64,000 nucleotides of DNA, from the NCBI RefSeq assembly GCF_001375555.1, contig NZ_CTDZ01000009.1:1109758-1173757 (forward strand), written 5' to 3'. This DNA comes from Numidum massiliense. GTDB taxonomy: Bacteria; Bacillota; Bacilli; Thermoactinomycetales; Novibacillaceae. Made by a program: the position numbers and the translations under genes. How positions within the stretch are numbered: the stretch's first letter is position 1; the number at the start of each line of letters is the position of its first letter. Shown here in pieces: positions 44,376 through 53,566 of this stretch. The notes below the pieces were generated by a model. It had not been told where the DNA came from. It worked only from the letters and a program-made list of their open reading frames with translations, and did no database searches.

Positions 44376-44600
44376 TTCATCCACTCCCAGTCGTGTATCA
44401 GACTTTTTTTGTAAAAAACAGCTACATGTGACTATGTGTCGACGAAAACGATATGTCAACTGCAAGACGCGCAATGTTAGATAACATAACGATAAGTGAC
44501 CGTTATTAAGAAAATTAGCCGAGCAACCTTAATTTTTAAAAAAAATGAACGATGCATAAGCCCGGACGATTTAGGGAAAAATTTCTAACGTTGTAAAGGG

Positions 44601-45281
44601 GTGGGGCTTATCGTTTGGGTTGTCTCTGGGTTTATCTGCTTATTAATAGTGTTAGTCATTTTACACTTTTTGATAATAAAAGTCGAGCTCACTTACGAGC
44701 GCGAACGAAAAAATGATGTGTTCGTCCTAACAGTTACAACGCTTGGCGGGCTCATAAAGTTGCGGCGGAACATTTCGCTCGTCGACCTTGAATTAAAAGA
44801 CCTCAGTGTAGAGCTACGCGAACAAAAGCGTGGAGCGTCCCCGTCTGACCAGCCGACTAAGAAGCGGCTAACTGTTGCGGAGATCGTGCAGCGCTATAAA
44901 CGTTGGCAGCAGTGGGTGTCGCGCATTACCGGCTTATATGCAATTGCGCAGGCATTTTTAAAAAAGGTGCGTTGCAAAAAGCTCGTATGGCATACGACGA
45001 TTGGCACGGAGGACGCTGCGGTTACTGGTGCGCTTACTGGGATGATCTGGGGTTTGCAAACCGCAGCGGCCAGCTTTGGCTGCCACTCTTTGCGCATGGA
45101 GACGGAACCTCAAATCGCGGTGAGCCCAAATTTTAGTCTGCCGGCCTTCGAGGTGCATTTTTGCTGCATACTTCAATTTCGCCTCGGGCAGGCTATATTT
45201 GCTGGGACGCGTATTTTCCTTCATCTAAAGAAGAGTGGAAGGAGTGAACAGAAGTGGCGGAACACCCCATCCAAAGCTTAA
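44601..45281 (+). CDS. ytfI: DUF2953 family membrane protein (YtfI-like)
   Basis: A 226-residue protein with an N-terminal membrane segment (about 3-25) and a DUF2953 soluble domain (WHTTIGTEDAAVTGALTGMI near 133, then SLRMETEPQIAVSP). B. subtilis YtfI lies directly before ytfJ, as here. Start GTG 44601 is poorly supported because AAAGGGG abuts it; a non-canonical start slightly downstream is possible. Its end overlaps ytfJ by 28 bases. Function unknown. Confidence 0.75.
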   Translation: MGLIVWVVSGFICLLIVLVILHFLIIKVELTYERERKNDVFVLTVTTLGGLIKLRRNISLVDLELKDLSVELREQKRGASPSDQPTKKRLTVAEIVQRYKRWQQWVSRITGLYAIAQAFLKKVRCKKLVWHTTIGTEDAAVTGALTGMIWGLQTAAASFGCHSLRMETEPQIAVSPNFSLPAFEVHFCCILQFRLGQAIFAGTRIFLHLKKSGRSEQKWRNTPSKA

Positions 45282-45721
45282 TGAAGACCTCGATGGAAAA
45301 CATTAAAGAAATGATCGATGTCAATACGATCGTCGGCGATCCGGTGGAGACGCCAGACGGCAGTGTCATTTTACCCGTGTCGAAAGTCGGGTTTGGCTTC
45401 GCAGCCGGCGGTAGCGAATTCCCGCCGCCAGAGCGCAATAAAGGGGCAGGCGACTCGCTAGATAGTGAACAAAAGTTGCCGTTTGGCGGCGGCAGCGGGG
45501 GCGGTGTGTCGATTACACCGATCGCCTTTCTCATCGTCAATGCACAAGGGGTTAAAGTGCTCAGTTTGGACCACGCGACACACCTGTACGATCGCTTACT
45601 CGACATGGCGCCGACCGTCGTGGAAAAAATTCAACACATGGCGAAGGGTAAACGCGGGCAGGCAGGGCAAATGGGGTCTGCGGGGCAAAATTGTAGGCCG
45701 AACGAATTTGGCGCAAATTGA
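45254..45721 (+). CDS. ytfJ: Spore protein YtfJ/GerW
   Basis: A 155-residue GerW-family protein. Seen: IQSLMKTSMENIKEMIDVNT at the start, VGDPVETPDGSVILPVSKV near 27, VGFGFAAGGSEF near 44, a Gly-rich GGGSGGGVSITPIAFL near 79, and a C-terminal tail. B. subtilis YtfJ is a forespore-expressed protein needed for normal spore SleB function. GTG start lies within the preceding gene with AAGGAGTGAACAGAA upstream. Confidence 0.88.
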   Translation: MAEHPIQSLMKTSMENIKEMIDVNTIVGDPVETPDGSVILPVSKVGFGFAAGGSEFPPPERNKGAGDSLDSEQKLPFGGGSGGGVSITPIAFLIVNAQGVKVLSLDHATHLYDRLLDMAPTVVEKIQHMAKGKRGQAGQMGSAGQNCRPNEFGAN

Positions 45722-45754
45722 CAGAGAGTTCCGTTCAGTGCGGGTTGTCGTCTA

Positions 45755-45785
45755 GAACCGTTCCAATGGGGACGGTTTTTTTTAT
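45755..45785 (+). terminator. Terminator of ytfJ
   Basis: AACCGTTCC pairs with GGGACGGTT (one G-T pair) around a short loop and eight T follow. Confidence 0.75.
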
Positions 45786-45901
45786 GTTGCTCATACGCTT
45801 ATTTGTGCGCCATGCGTGTGCAGTTGCCGTGGTGCGGGCATATGCGTAGCTTGTACTCATATACATATATAAACGAACGACGGGACAAGGGGAGACGACG
45901 T

Positions 45902-47257
45902 GTGAAGTGGAGTGTGCGGAGGGCAGTGTGGTTGCGGTGCGTTTGCTGTTTTGCACTGACGGGGGCGGTGGCGTTCGCGGACGTCAATCTGTCCGGAGGG
46001 AGTGCAAAAGCAACAGTGGACACTGCTGCTGTGCAAGCGAGGGCGGGGCATGCAAACACGGAAGAGAGCGAAAAGGTTGACCGCGAGAATACAGTGGCAG
46101 ACACGGACGTGGCCCAACCGGAAGTGAGTGCGAAAGCAGCAGTGTTAGTCGACGTAAACAGCGGACGCGTGCTGTATGAGAAAAACGCCGATGAACAGCT
46201 ACCGATCGCCAGCATTACGAAAATTATGACGGCTATTGTCGCAATCGAGCACGGTAACTTAGACGACATCGTAACGGTGAGCCCTCGTGCGACCCGCAAG
46301 GAAGGGTCGTCTGTCTATTTGAAAAAAGGCGAGCGTATTTCCTTGCGCCACTTGCTGTACGGGCTCATGCTCCGTTCGGGCAACGACACCGCTGTGGCAA
46401 TCGCCGAGTTCATCGGGAAATCGGAGGAAGGTTTCGTCACGCTCATGAATGAAAAGGCGGAGTATTTGGGAATGACACATAGCCATTTTGCGAATCCGCA
46501 CGGTTTAGACGCGGCGGGGCACTATTCGTCAGCGCGCGACATGGCGACGCTAACGCGTTATGCGCTCGCTAACGAGGAGTTTCAAAAAATTGTGGCGACA
46601 CATGCGATTCAAGTGCCCGATCCCGGAGAGAAATGGAACCGCAAGTGGTACAACAAAAACAAAATGCTCAGCCTGTTCCCGGGAGCGGACGGAGTGAAAA
46701 CAGGTTATACGTCGAAAGCGAGACGGACGCTCGTCGCTTCGGCGACGCAGAGTGGGCAACAGCTCGTCACAGTGACGTTGAACGCGCCGGACGACTGGCG
46801 CGATTCGAGTGAGATGCTCGCCTACGGCTTTCGTCAGTACCCGCTGCGTGCAGTCGTTAAGCGCGGGGAAGTCGTCCATATGGTGCCGCAAGCGGACAAA
46901 GGCGAACCGACCGTCAATATCGTGGCGGCTCAAGATTTTCAATACCCCCTTACCGAGACAGAAAGGACGGCGGTGGCGCAACAAGTACACGTGGATGAGC
47001 GCTTAGTCGCCAAAGTGTCTGCTGGCGCGCACGTCGGCACGTTGTCTCTTTCGTTACACGGGAAAGTGATCGGCTCGGTGCCGCTCACTGTACAGTCGAA
47101 CGGACAGCGTACTAGTCAAGGAAACAGTCAAGGAAAGAGTCGGGGAGGCAGACAGGAAAACAGTGACGCAAACGGTACGCGGCGTGCGGGAGAGGAACAG
47201 TCGTTTTTTGTGCGTTGGTTGTCGCTCATTTCGCCCGTGTGGGGAGGCAGAAATTAA
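45902..47257 (+). CDS. dacB: D-alanyl-D-alanine carboxypeptidase DacB (spore cortex)
   Basis: A 451-residue PBP5-type enzyme with a signal sequence (about 1-27), a 55-residue charged spacer and the catalytic domain holding PIASITKIM (Ser-x-x-Lys near 102), LRSGNDTAV near 160 and DGVKTGYTS near 263. An Arg/Gln/Ser/Gly-rich tail ends in a hydrophobic stretch. DacB reduces cortex cross-linking with SpmA and SpmB. GTG 45902 has GGGGAG seven bases upstream; the longer frame to 45803 contains no site. It lies before spmA-spmB, as in B. subtilis. Confidence 0.88.
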   Translation: MKWSVRRAVWLRCVCCFALTGAVAFADVNLSGGSAKATVDTAAVQARAGHANTEESEKVDRENTVADTDVAQPEVSAKAAVLVDVNSGRVLYEKNADEQLPIASITKIMTAIVAIEHGNLDDIVTVSPRATRKEGSSVYLKKGERISLRHLLYGLMLRSGNDTAVAIAEFIGKSEEGFVTLMNEKAEYLGMTHSHFANPHGLDAAGHYSSARDMATLTRYALANEEFQKIVATHAIQVPDPGEKWNRKWYNKNKMLSLFPGADGVKTGYTSKARRTLVASATQSGQQLVTVTLNAPDDWRDSSEMLAYGFRQYPLRAVVKRGEVVHMVPQADKGEPTVNIVAAQDFQYPLTETERTAVAQQVHVDERLVAKVSAGAHVGTLSLSLHGKVIGSVPLTVQSNGQRTSQGNSQGKSRGGRQENSDANGTRRAGEEQSFFVRWLSLISPVWGGRN

Positions 47258-47273
47258 GTTAAGCGATGAGACA

Positions 47274-47331
47274 AACGGGTGTCGACGTATTTTTTTAGGG
47301 ATGGGTCGAACGGGTATCGACGTATTTTTTT
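47274..47331 (+). repeat. Imperfect 23-bp direct repeat ending in T-runs, after dacB
   Basis: The unit AACGGGTGTCGACGTA followed by seven T (47274-47296) recurs with one change at 47309-47331. Neither copy forms a clear stem-loop, so a terminator is not certain. Confidence 0.45.
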
Positions 47332-47424
47332 GTGGAAGCGCACGGTGGGTCATGTTTACTTCTAGCAGGAAGTGAGCCTTCGGATCAGGTGAATGCCTTT
47401 AGAGGTTAAGGGAGGAGGGGCGAT

Positions 47425-48012
47425 ATGCTTCCTTACATATGGACGTTTTTTATCGTTTCCGGAGTGATTGCCGCGGCGGCACAAGGAAAAATCGACAGTG
47501 TCTTTCCCGCCGTGCTCACAGGAGCGAAAGAGTCCCTACTACTTTGTGCCGGATTAGTGACAGTAATGGCTTTTTGGCTCGGGCTAATGAAAATCGCGGA
47601 AGAGGCGGGACTCGTACGATTGCTGGCGCGGCTCATTTCTCCGCTGATGCCATTCCTTTTTCCCGACGTGCCGCGGAAGCATCCGGCGGTCGGTTACATC
47701 GTATCGAACATTTCTGCCAACTTGTTCGGCCTCGGTAATGCGGCGACGCCAATGGGGATCAAAGCGATGCAGGCGTTGCAAGAGTTAAATCCAAATAAAG
47801 AGACGGCTACTCCGGCGATGTGTACGCTACTCGCGATTAATACGGCGGGGGTGACGCTCATTCCGACGATGGTGCTCGGTATTCGCATGCAGTACGGTTC
47901 GGCGGCGCCAGCGGAAATTATCGGGCCGACGCTAATCGCTACGTGCTGTGGTACGCTGGCGGCACTCGCGTTGGATCGGTGGTTCCGCTTTCGCTCACAC
48001 GTGCGGCAATAG
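47425..48012 (+). CDS. spmA: Spore maturation protein A
   Basis: A 195-residue polytopic membrane protein of the gate/nucleoside-recognition domain family. Seen: AVLTGAKESLLLCAGLVTVM near residue 30, SNISANLFGLGNAATPMG near 92, and TLLAINTAGVTLIPT near 133. It is required with SpmB and DacB for cortex structure and spore dehydration. ATG has GGGAGGAGGGGCGAT upstream. Confidence 0.9.
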   Translation: MLPYIWTFFIVSGVIAAAAQGKIDSVFPAVLTGAKESLLLCAGLVTVMAFWLGLMKIAEEAGLVRLLARLISPLMPFLFPDVPRKHPAVGYIVSNISANLFGLGNAATPMGIKAMQALQELNPNKETATPAMCTLLAINTAGVTLIPTMVLGIRMQYGSAAPAEIIGPTLIATCCGTLAALALDRWFRFRSHVRQ

Positions 48013-48254
48013 CATTAAGCGCGAGGACGACCACAGGCAGCTTGGCGAGGAAGTTTGTACACATGACGCTCGTACGACGCTGGTCTCGCCAAGCCGATCG
48101 TGCGAACCTGAATACAACAGACGTCGCGATCACAACCGCGCGCAGGATGAAGTAGCGAGCGGTTGCGGTTGGGAGCGAAAGCGGTGTCGGTGCTGGCACG
48201 TGGAGCGGCGTTTGCCGGGACAAGGTTACGTAGTCTAAAGAGAAAGCAGGTGGG

Positions 48255-48791
48255 ATGTTGTTAGCTACAATGGAATTAATCTCAAGTTGGCTGTTGCCAG
48301 CACTCATCGCTTTCGTACCAGTCTACGGCTTGGCGCGGCGAGTGAATGTGTTTGACAGTTTCGTCAGCGGTGCCAAAGAGAGCATTCCGACGATGCTTAG
48401 CATTTTTCCTAACTTGCTCGGGATGATGGTCAGTATTCACGTGTTTCGCGAATCGGGGGCGATGGATCTCGTGATTGCCGCGCTCTCTCCGTTGTTACAG
48501 TGGATGAATTTTCCTGAAGAAGTCGTGCCACTGGCGATGATGCGACCCATTTCCGGCTCGGGTTCACTCGCGCTCGCGGCGGAATTAATCCGCGACTACG
48601 GCCCAGACACTTTCCTCGGGCGCCTCGCTTCGACGATGCAAGGGAGTACCGATACGACGTTGTACGTGCTCACCGTCTACTTCGGCGCCGTTAGTATTCG
48701 CAACAGCCGCTACGCGTTAAAGGTCGGTTTACTCGCCGATGCGGTCGGCTTGCTGTCCGCGTGGCTGTTAGTGACCGTTATGTTTGCCTAA
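48255..48791 (+). CDS. spmB: Spore maturation protein B
   Basis: A 178-residue membrane protein paired with SpmA. Seen: FDSFVSGAKESIPTMLSIFP near residue 33, MRPISGSGSLALAAELIRDY near 95 and STMQGSTDTTLYVLTVYFGA near 127. The start at 48255 (TTG or ATG six codons in) has GCAGGTGGGATG upstream. It is 242 bases from spmA, whereas the two are adjacent in many relatives. Confidence 0.88.
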   Translation: MLLATMELISSWLLPALIAFVPVYGLARRVNVFDSFVSGAKESIPTMLSIFPNLLGMMVSIHVFRESGAMDLVIAALSPLLQWMNFPEEVVPLAMMRPISGSGSLALAAELIRDYGPDTFLGRLASTMQGSTDTTLYVLTVYFGAVSIRNSRYALKVGLLADAVGLLSAWLLVTVMFA

Positions 48792-48795
48792 TAGA

Positions 48796-48840
48796 AAGCG
48801 CCACCGCCGCTGTACCGCCTGGCGAGGGGGCTTTTTTTGT
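48796..48840 (+). terminator. Terminator after spmB
   Basis: AGCGCC with GGGGCT and an inner CGCCA/TGGCG form an imperfect GC-rich stem before a run of seven T. Confidence 0.6.
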
Positions 48841-48956
48841 GAAGGTGTATAGGAAGGTGTTATAATATGTGATAACGTTGTCGGCTGGCTACTGTCCAGT
48901 CGTTTTTCTTGTGTGTATGCCGAAAGACCGTTAAGATGGGAAGGTGAGGTGGTACG

Positions 48957-49682
48957 GTGCAAGAACGTTTGCAAAAAGTCATTGCCGGCGCCGGCATTGC
49001 GTCGCGCCGTAAAGCGGAACAACTCATTGCTGCCGGACGGGTGCAAGTGAACGGGGAGACGGTGACGACACTCGGAACAAAAGTCGATGTGAACAGTGAC
49101 GAAGTGACTGTCGACGGCCGGACCATCGGGCAGGAAACGTTTCACTATTACATGTTTTATAAACCGACCGGCGTCATTACGAGTGTGGAAGACCAGTTTG
49201 CGCGCAAGGTCGTCACAGATTACTTTAAACGCGTGCCGGCGAGGATGTACCCAGTCGGGCGCTTGGATTACGACACGGAAGGGCTCTTATTAATGACGAA
49301 CGACGGGGAGCTCACACATCGCTTAACGCACCCTAGCTATGAAATCGAAAAGAGTTACCTCGCACGCGTCAAGGGGGTGCCAAATGACGCCGCACTTATG
49401 CAGTTGCGCCGCGGCGTGGCGCTCGATGACGGTCTAACGGCGCCGGCGCGCGCCTCGCTCGTCCGCGTCGAAGGAGAAAACGCGTGGCTACGGCTCGTCA
49501 TTCACGAAGGGAGAAACCGACAAGTACGGCGCATGTGTGCGGCGGTCGGTTTTCCGGTACTTACTTTAAAGCGGGACGGCCTCGGCTGTCTAACCCTCGG
49601 TAAACTGACAGCGGGACAATATCGTCCCTTGCAGAAGAGAGAATTGGACAAGTTGCGGCAGTTAGTCGGGCTAAACAGTTAA
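48957..49682 (+). CDS. rluB: 23S rRNA pseudouridine synthase RluB
   Basis: A 241-residue enzyme with an S4 domain (ERLQKVIAGAGIASRRKAEQ) and an RsuA-type catalytic domain. GRLDYDTEGLLLMTNDG near residue 100 has the active Asp, and EGRNRQVRRMCAAVG near 183 is conserved. It makes a pseudouridine in the large subunit. GTG 48957 has AAGGTGAGGTGGTAC upstream. In B. subtilis it lies between spmB and resA, and resA is missing here. Confidence 0.92.
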   Translation: MQERLQKVIAGAGIASRRKAEQLIAAGRVQVNGETVTTLGTKVDVNSDEVTVDGRTIGQETFHYYMFYKPTGVITSVEDQFARKVVTDYFKRVPARMYPVGRLDYDTEGLLLMTNDGELTHRLTHPSYEIEKSYLARVKGVPNDAALMQLRRGVALDDGLTAPARASLVRVEGENAWLRLVIHEGRNRQVRRMCAAVGFPVLTLKRDGLGCLTLGKLTAGQYRPLQKRELDKLRQLVGLNS

Positions 49683-49786
49683 GAGGTTCACACAATAGTC
49701 AAAGGTACAATCTAAGCATTTTTGTTATCAAAGTTATAATAATGTGGAGAGTGTGCGTAAGTAGAGTGGGGGCTGGTGTAACAAAA

Positions 49787-51388
49787 ATGGTTGAAAATAC
49801 GAAGTGTGCGTGCGGACACAACAACCCAGTCGGAACTGTTTTGTGCGAGCACTGCGGGCGTCCGCTCGACGTTGAAGTTGAGAATATCGCGCAAGGAAAG
49901 TTAGACATGCGCTACGAAGGGAAAGCGCGGCGTTCACAAAAACGACATAAGTCGCTCGTCGACCGCGTATGGACGTTTTTTTCTTCTGTTAAAGTCGCGA
50001 TCGTCTTGATTGCCATTACCCTTCTCGCTTCCATCATCGGCACGATTTTTCCCCAAGAGCGAAACATTTCGGCCGTCGACGTCGAAGCTTGGTACGAACA
50101 GGAGTACGGCGTATGGGGTGAAATATACTACAACCTCGGATTAGGCGATTTGTATGGTTCGTGGTGGTACGTGCTGTTAGTGTTTCTCATCGGCACATCG
50201 CTCGTCATCTGTAGCCTCGACCGCATTATCCCGCTGTATAAGGCGCTCAAATATCAGCGCGTCAAAAAAGACGTCGGCTTTATTGAGAAACAGCGCGTCG
50301 CCGGCAAGCGCGACATTGCAAACGAAGACGGCGGAGCACTGCTCGACAGGCTCGCCTTGAAACTGTCGGAGCGGCGGTATAACGTGAGGCGCGAAGGCAA
50401 CGCCTTGCTAGCGGAGAAAGGAAGAATTAGCCGCTGGGGACCGTACATTAACCATATCGGACTCATTATTTTCTTGATCGGCATGTTAATGCGGTTGTTG
50501 CCCGGCTGGTATTTGGACGAGATGACGTGGGTTGTCGAAGGTGAGACGAACAAACTGCGCGGCACGGAATATTACCTCAAAAATAATGGTTTCAAGGTCG
50601 AATACTACGACCCGGAAGAAGCGGGGCAACAAAAGATCGAAAAGAAATTTGAGACGAAAGCGGTGTTGTATGAAAAAGATTTAGCGAGCGGCAAAATGAC
50701 TGAAGTAGCTGAAAAAGCGATCAACGTGAACGACCCGCTGCAGTACAACGGTGTAAATATTTATCAAGCGCTATATCAAGAACAAGCGTTAACCGCGATG
50801 ACTTTGGCTGTCACCGATAAAAAAACTGGTGAGGCTGTCGGGGAAATAGATATTGATTTGCGCGATCCGGACACGATGTACGAATTGCCAGGAGGGGTTA
50901 AGATCGAAGCGCTGCGGTACTATCCGTCTTTCGCGCTCGAAGAGACAACAGGTGTGGACGGAGAAGTGAAAACGCGTGCGGCGACTCGTTCGCGCGATCC
51001 GGATCAACCAGGCTTGCAGTTCAAAATTACGTCGCCTAAAGTACCGGATGGTGAGGAAATATGGGTGATTGCAGGTGGAAATCTCGACGAACAGTTTAAA
51101 GACAACCGCTACAAACTGAAATTGTCTAACATCGAGTTCGCCTATTCGAGTGGGCTGCAGGTGCGCATCGATAAAGCGTTGCCGATCGTTTTGGTCGGTG
51201 CGGTCATTTTTCTCATCGGCGTGGTGATGGGCTTTCACTGGCAACATCGCCGCGTATGGGTCAACATTAAGGACGACATGCTCTACTTCGGCGCCCATAC
51301 GAATAAAAACTGGTACGGACTGAAAAACGATGTGCGGCCCGCCGCGGAGGCCGCCGACATACACATCGGGGACGATGCGAAATCGTAA
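49787..51388 (+). CDS. resB: Cytochrome c biogenesis protein ResB
   Basis: A 533-residue membrane protein. A four-Cys zinc ribbon (CACGHNNPVGTVLCEHCGRP, residues 7-26) comes first, then membrane segments (about 65-85, 120-140, 225-245 and 465-485) and a large extracytoplasmic domain (about 245-465). It works with ResC in haem export and attachment to c-type cytochromes. ATG 49787 lies inside a longer open frame (from 49742); no clear ribosome site separates the two. Position and order res B-C-D-E are as in Bacillus. Confidence 0.9.
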   Translation: MVENTKCACGHNNPVGTVLCEHCGRPLDVEVENIAQGKLDMRYEGKARRSQKRHKSLVDRVWTFFSSVKVAIVLIAITLLASIIGTIFPQERNISAVDVEAWYEQEYGVWGEIYYNLGLGDLYGSWWYVLLVFLIGTSLVICSLDRIIPLYKALKYQRVKKDVGFIEKQRVAGKRDIANEDGGALLDRLALKLSERRYNVRREGNALLAEKGRISRWGPYINHIGLIIFLIGMLMRLLPGWYLDEMTWVVEGETNKLRGTEYYLKNNGFKVEYYDPEEAGQQKIEKKFETKAVLYEKDLASGKMTEVAEKAINVNDPLQYNGVNIYQALYQEQALTAMTLAVTDKKTGEAVGEIDIDLRDPDTMYELPGGVKIEALRYYPSFALEETTGVDGEVKTRAATRSRDPDQPGLQFKITSPKVPDGEEIWVIAGGNLDEQFKDNRYKLKLSNIEFAYSSGLQVRIDKALPIVLVGAVIFLIGVVMGFHWQHRRVWVNIKDDMLYFGAHTNKNWYGLKNDVRPAAEAADIHIGDDAKS

Positions 51389-51434
51389 CGGAGTAATTGC
51401 TTGGGTTAATCCCAAATTGTAGGAGGAATAAGGC

Positions 51435-52634
51435 ATGAACCTTTTGTTAGTCGCGTTTTTTCTATATTTATTCGCGGCAATTGCGTTCATCGTATCGATC
51501 ACGGGCCAGAAGTGGCGTTCTAAAGGCACAGATGTCGGCAAACGGCTCGGAACCGTCGGCATTGTGTTAACGCTGTTGGCACTTTTGTGCCACGCGAGCT
51601 TTATTGTCTACCGCATTTTCGTCGGTGGTTTTTTTCCGACGAGTAACATGTTTGAGTTCATGTCGTTTCTCGGTTTTTGTATTGCCGTCGCCTTCGTGCT
51701 CATTTACAAATTGTACAAAGTACGAGTCATCGGCGCGTTCGCGCTACCGCTCGTACTCGTCTTAATCGGGTACGCTTCCGTGTTCCCGACGGAAATTAAG
51801 CCGCTCGTGCCGTCGTTACAAAGTTCCTGGCTGTATATCCACGTGACGTTAGTCGCCCTCGGCAACGGGGCGTTTGGCGTTGCCTTTGTCGCCGGGCTCA
51901 TTTATTTGATTCGTACCGTCGACCGCAAAACGCAGCGCGCGAGTGCCTTTTTTCTCGAAGCGATTCTCGCCATGGTCATTATGGTCATCGCTTTTGTCGG
52001 GCTGTCGTTTGCGTTTGAAGGGCTAGTCGGTTACGAGGCGTCGTATGAGCACACGGTCGTCGACGCGAATACGCAAAAAGAGCGAGTCGTCGTCGATCGC
52101 TATGACTTACCTCCGATTTTCATTCAGAAAGACGCGAAAGCAATCGAAACGCAGCCGTTTTTAGGAATGGAAATGGGTTGGATTGAGACATCCTTTTTGA
52201 ATGCGCGCAAGTTGAATTCCCTCGTTTGGTCAATCGCCGTCGGGCTCCTTTTGTACGGGCTCATCCGCTTAATCGCGCGCAAACCGCTTGGGGAAGCGCT
52301 GAAGAAGGGGCTAGTCAAAGGGATTGATGCGGAAACGGCCGAAGAAATTAGTTACCGCGCCATCGCGATTGGCTATCCGATCTTTATTCTCGGCGGCCTC
52401 ATCTTTGCGTCTATTTGGGCGCACTACGCGTGGGGGCGCTTCTGGGGTTGGGATCCGAAAGAGGTTTGGGCGCTTATTACGTTTTTATTTTACAGTTTGT
52501 ATTTGCACCTCCGGCTTTCCCGTGGTTGGCATGGCAAAAAATCTGCCTGGTTTGCCGTCGCCGGGTTTGTCGTCGTCATGTTTAACTTAGTTGTCGTCAA
52601 TTTGGTCATCGCCGGCTTACATTCATACGCATAA
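51435..52634 (+). CDS. resC: Cytochrome c biogenesis protein ResC (CcsA type)
   Basis: A 399-residue polytopic protein with about eight membrane segments. The Trp-rich haem-handling motif is WGRFWGWDPKEVWALITF near residue 335. TSNMFEFMSFLGF near 70, HVTLVALGNGAFGVAFVAG near 140 and FPIFILGG-type segments are present. It is the partner of ResB in cytochrome c synthetase. ATG has TAGGAGGAATAAGGC upstream. Confidence 0.92.
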   Translation: MNLLLVAFFLYLFAAIAFIVSITGQKWRSKGTDVGKRLGTVGIVLTLLALLCHASFIVYRIFVGGFFPTSNMFEFMSFLGFCIAVAFVLIYKLYKVRVIGAFALPLVLVLIGYASVFPTEIKPLVPSLQSSWLYIHVTLVALGNGAFGVAFVAGLIYLIRTVDRKTQRASAFFLEAILAMVIMVIAFVGLSFAFEGLVGYEASYEHTVVDANTQKERVVVDRYDLPPIFIQKDAKAIETQPFLGMEMGWIETSFLNARKLNSLVWSIAVGLLLYGLIRLIARKPLGEALKKGLVKGIDAETAEEISYRAIAIGYPIFILGGLIFASIWAHYAWGRFWGWDPKEVWALITFLFYSLYLHLRLSRGWHGKKSAWFAVAGFVVVMFNLVVVNLVIAGLHSYA

Positions 52635-52849
52635 CCGATCTAGGGGCACCTTGGCGGTTAGACGTTCAGAAGTTAATCTGCGATTTTTAGGGCGGTTACC
52701 ACGCATTCATACACTTGACCGATAACGTGGTATACTAACAAGAGTAGTGAAGGAGCTAGCACAGTGGCGGCAGACGGTGTGCCGTAAGCCGCCAGCTAGT
52801 ATATAAATATTAATTAAAGTTGCAACGATGTTGAGGAAGGTGTATTCAA

Positions 52850-53566
52850 GTGGCTGAAAAAGAACGTATTCTCGTTGTCGATGATGAGGATCGCATTAGA
52901 CGTCTGCTTCGGATGTATTTGGAGAGGGAGGATTACCTCATCGAGGAGGCAGCGGACGGCGATACCGCCTTACGCATGGCGTTAGAAACGGACTACGACC
53001 TCATCTTGCTCGACTTAATGTTACCTGGGATGGATGGGATCGAAGTTTGTGAGGAACTGCGCAAAAAGAAGGCGACTCCTGTCATCATGTTGACGGCGCG
53101 CGGTGAGGAAAGTAACCGGGTACAAGGGTTTGAAGTCGGTGCCGACGACTACGTCGTCAAACCGTTCAGTCCGCGCGAGATCGCCTATCGGGTAAAGGCG
53201 CTTCTTAGACGCTCGTCGACGACGGCATATTTATCAATGGAACCGAACGCGAGCAACACAATCGTCTTTCCGGACTTAACGATTGACCACGATGCGCATC
53301 GCGTCACCGCCGGCGGCCATGAAGTGAATTTAACGCCGAAGGAGTACGAGTTATTGCACTATTTGGCACAATCTCCGGATAAAGTGTTCTCGCGTGAACA
53401 ATTGCTAAAAGACGTGTGGAACTATGAGTTTTTCGGCGATTTGCGCACGGTAGACACACACATTAAGCGGTTGCGGGAAAAATTAAACAAAGTATCCCCG
53501 CCAACGGCGAGCATGATTGCCACAGTGTGGGGTGTAGGATATAAATTAGAGGTTCCGAAAGAGTGA
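52850..53566 (+). CDS. resD: Response regulator ResD
   Basis: A 238-residue OmpR/PhoB-type regulator. VVDDEDRIRR at the start gives the acidic pair, LLDLMLPGMDG near 54 has the phosphoacceptor Asp, MLTARGE the Thr and VVKPFSPRE the Lys. The C-terminal winged helix includes NLTPKEYELLHYLAQSP and VDTHIKRLREKL. It regulates respiration and anaerobic genes with ResE. GTG start with GAGGAAGGTGTATTCAA upstream. It overlaps resE by four bases. Confidence 0.94.
   Translation: MAEKERILVVDDEDRIRRLLRMYLEREDYLIEEAADGDTALRMALETDYDLILLDLMLPGMDGIEVCEELRKKKATPVIMLTARGEESNRVQGFEVGADDYVVKPFSPREIAYRVKALLRRSSTTAYLSMEPNASNTIVFPDLTIDHDAHRVTAGGHEVNLTPKEYELLHYLAQSPDKVFSREQLLKDVWNYEFFGDLRTVDTHIKRLREKLNKVSPPTASMIATVWGVGYKLEVPKE

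Noticed and set aside
47943-48238. Two short open frames in the spmA-spmB gap
   Set aside because: They overlap each other in different frames, lack ribosome sites and have no protein-like composition.
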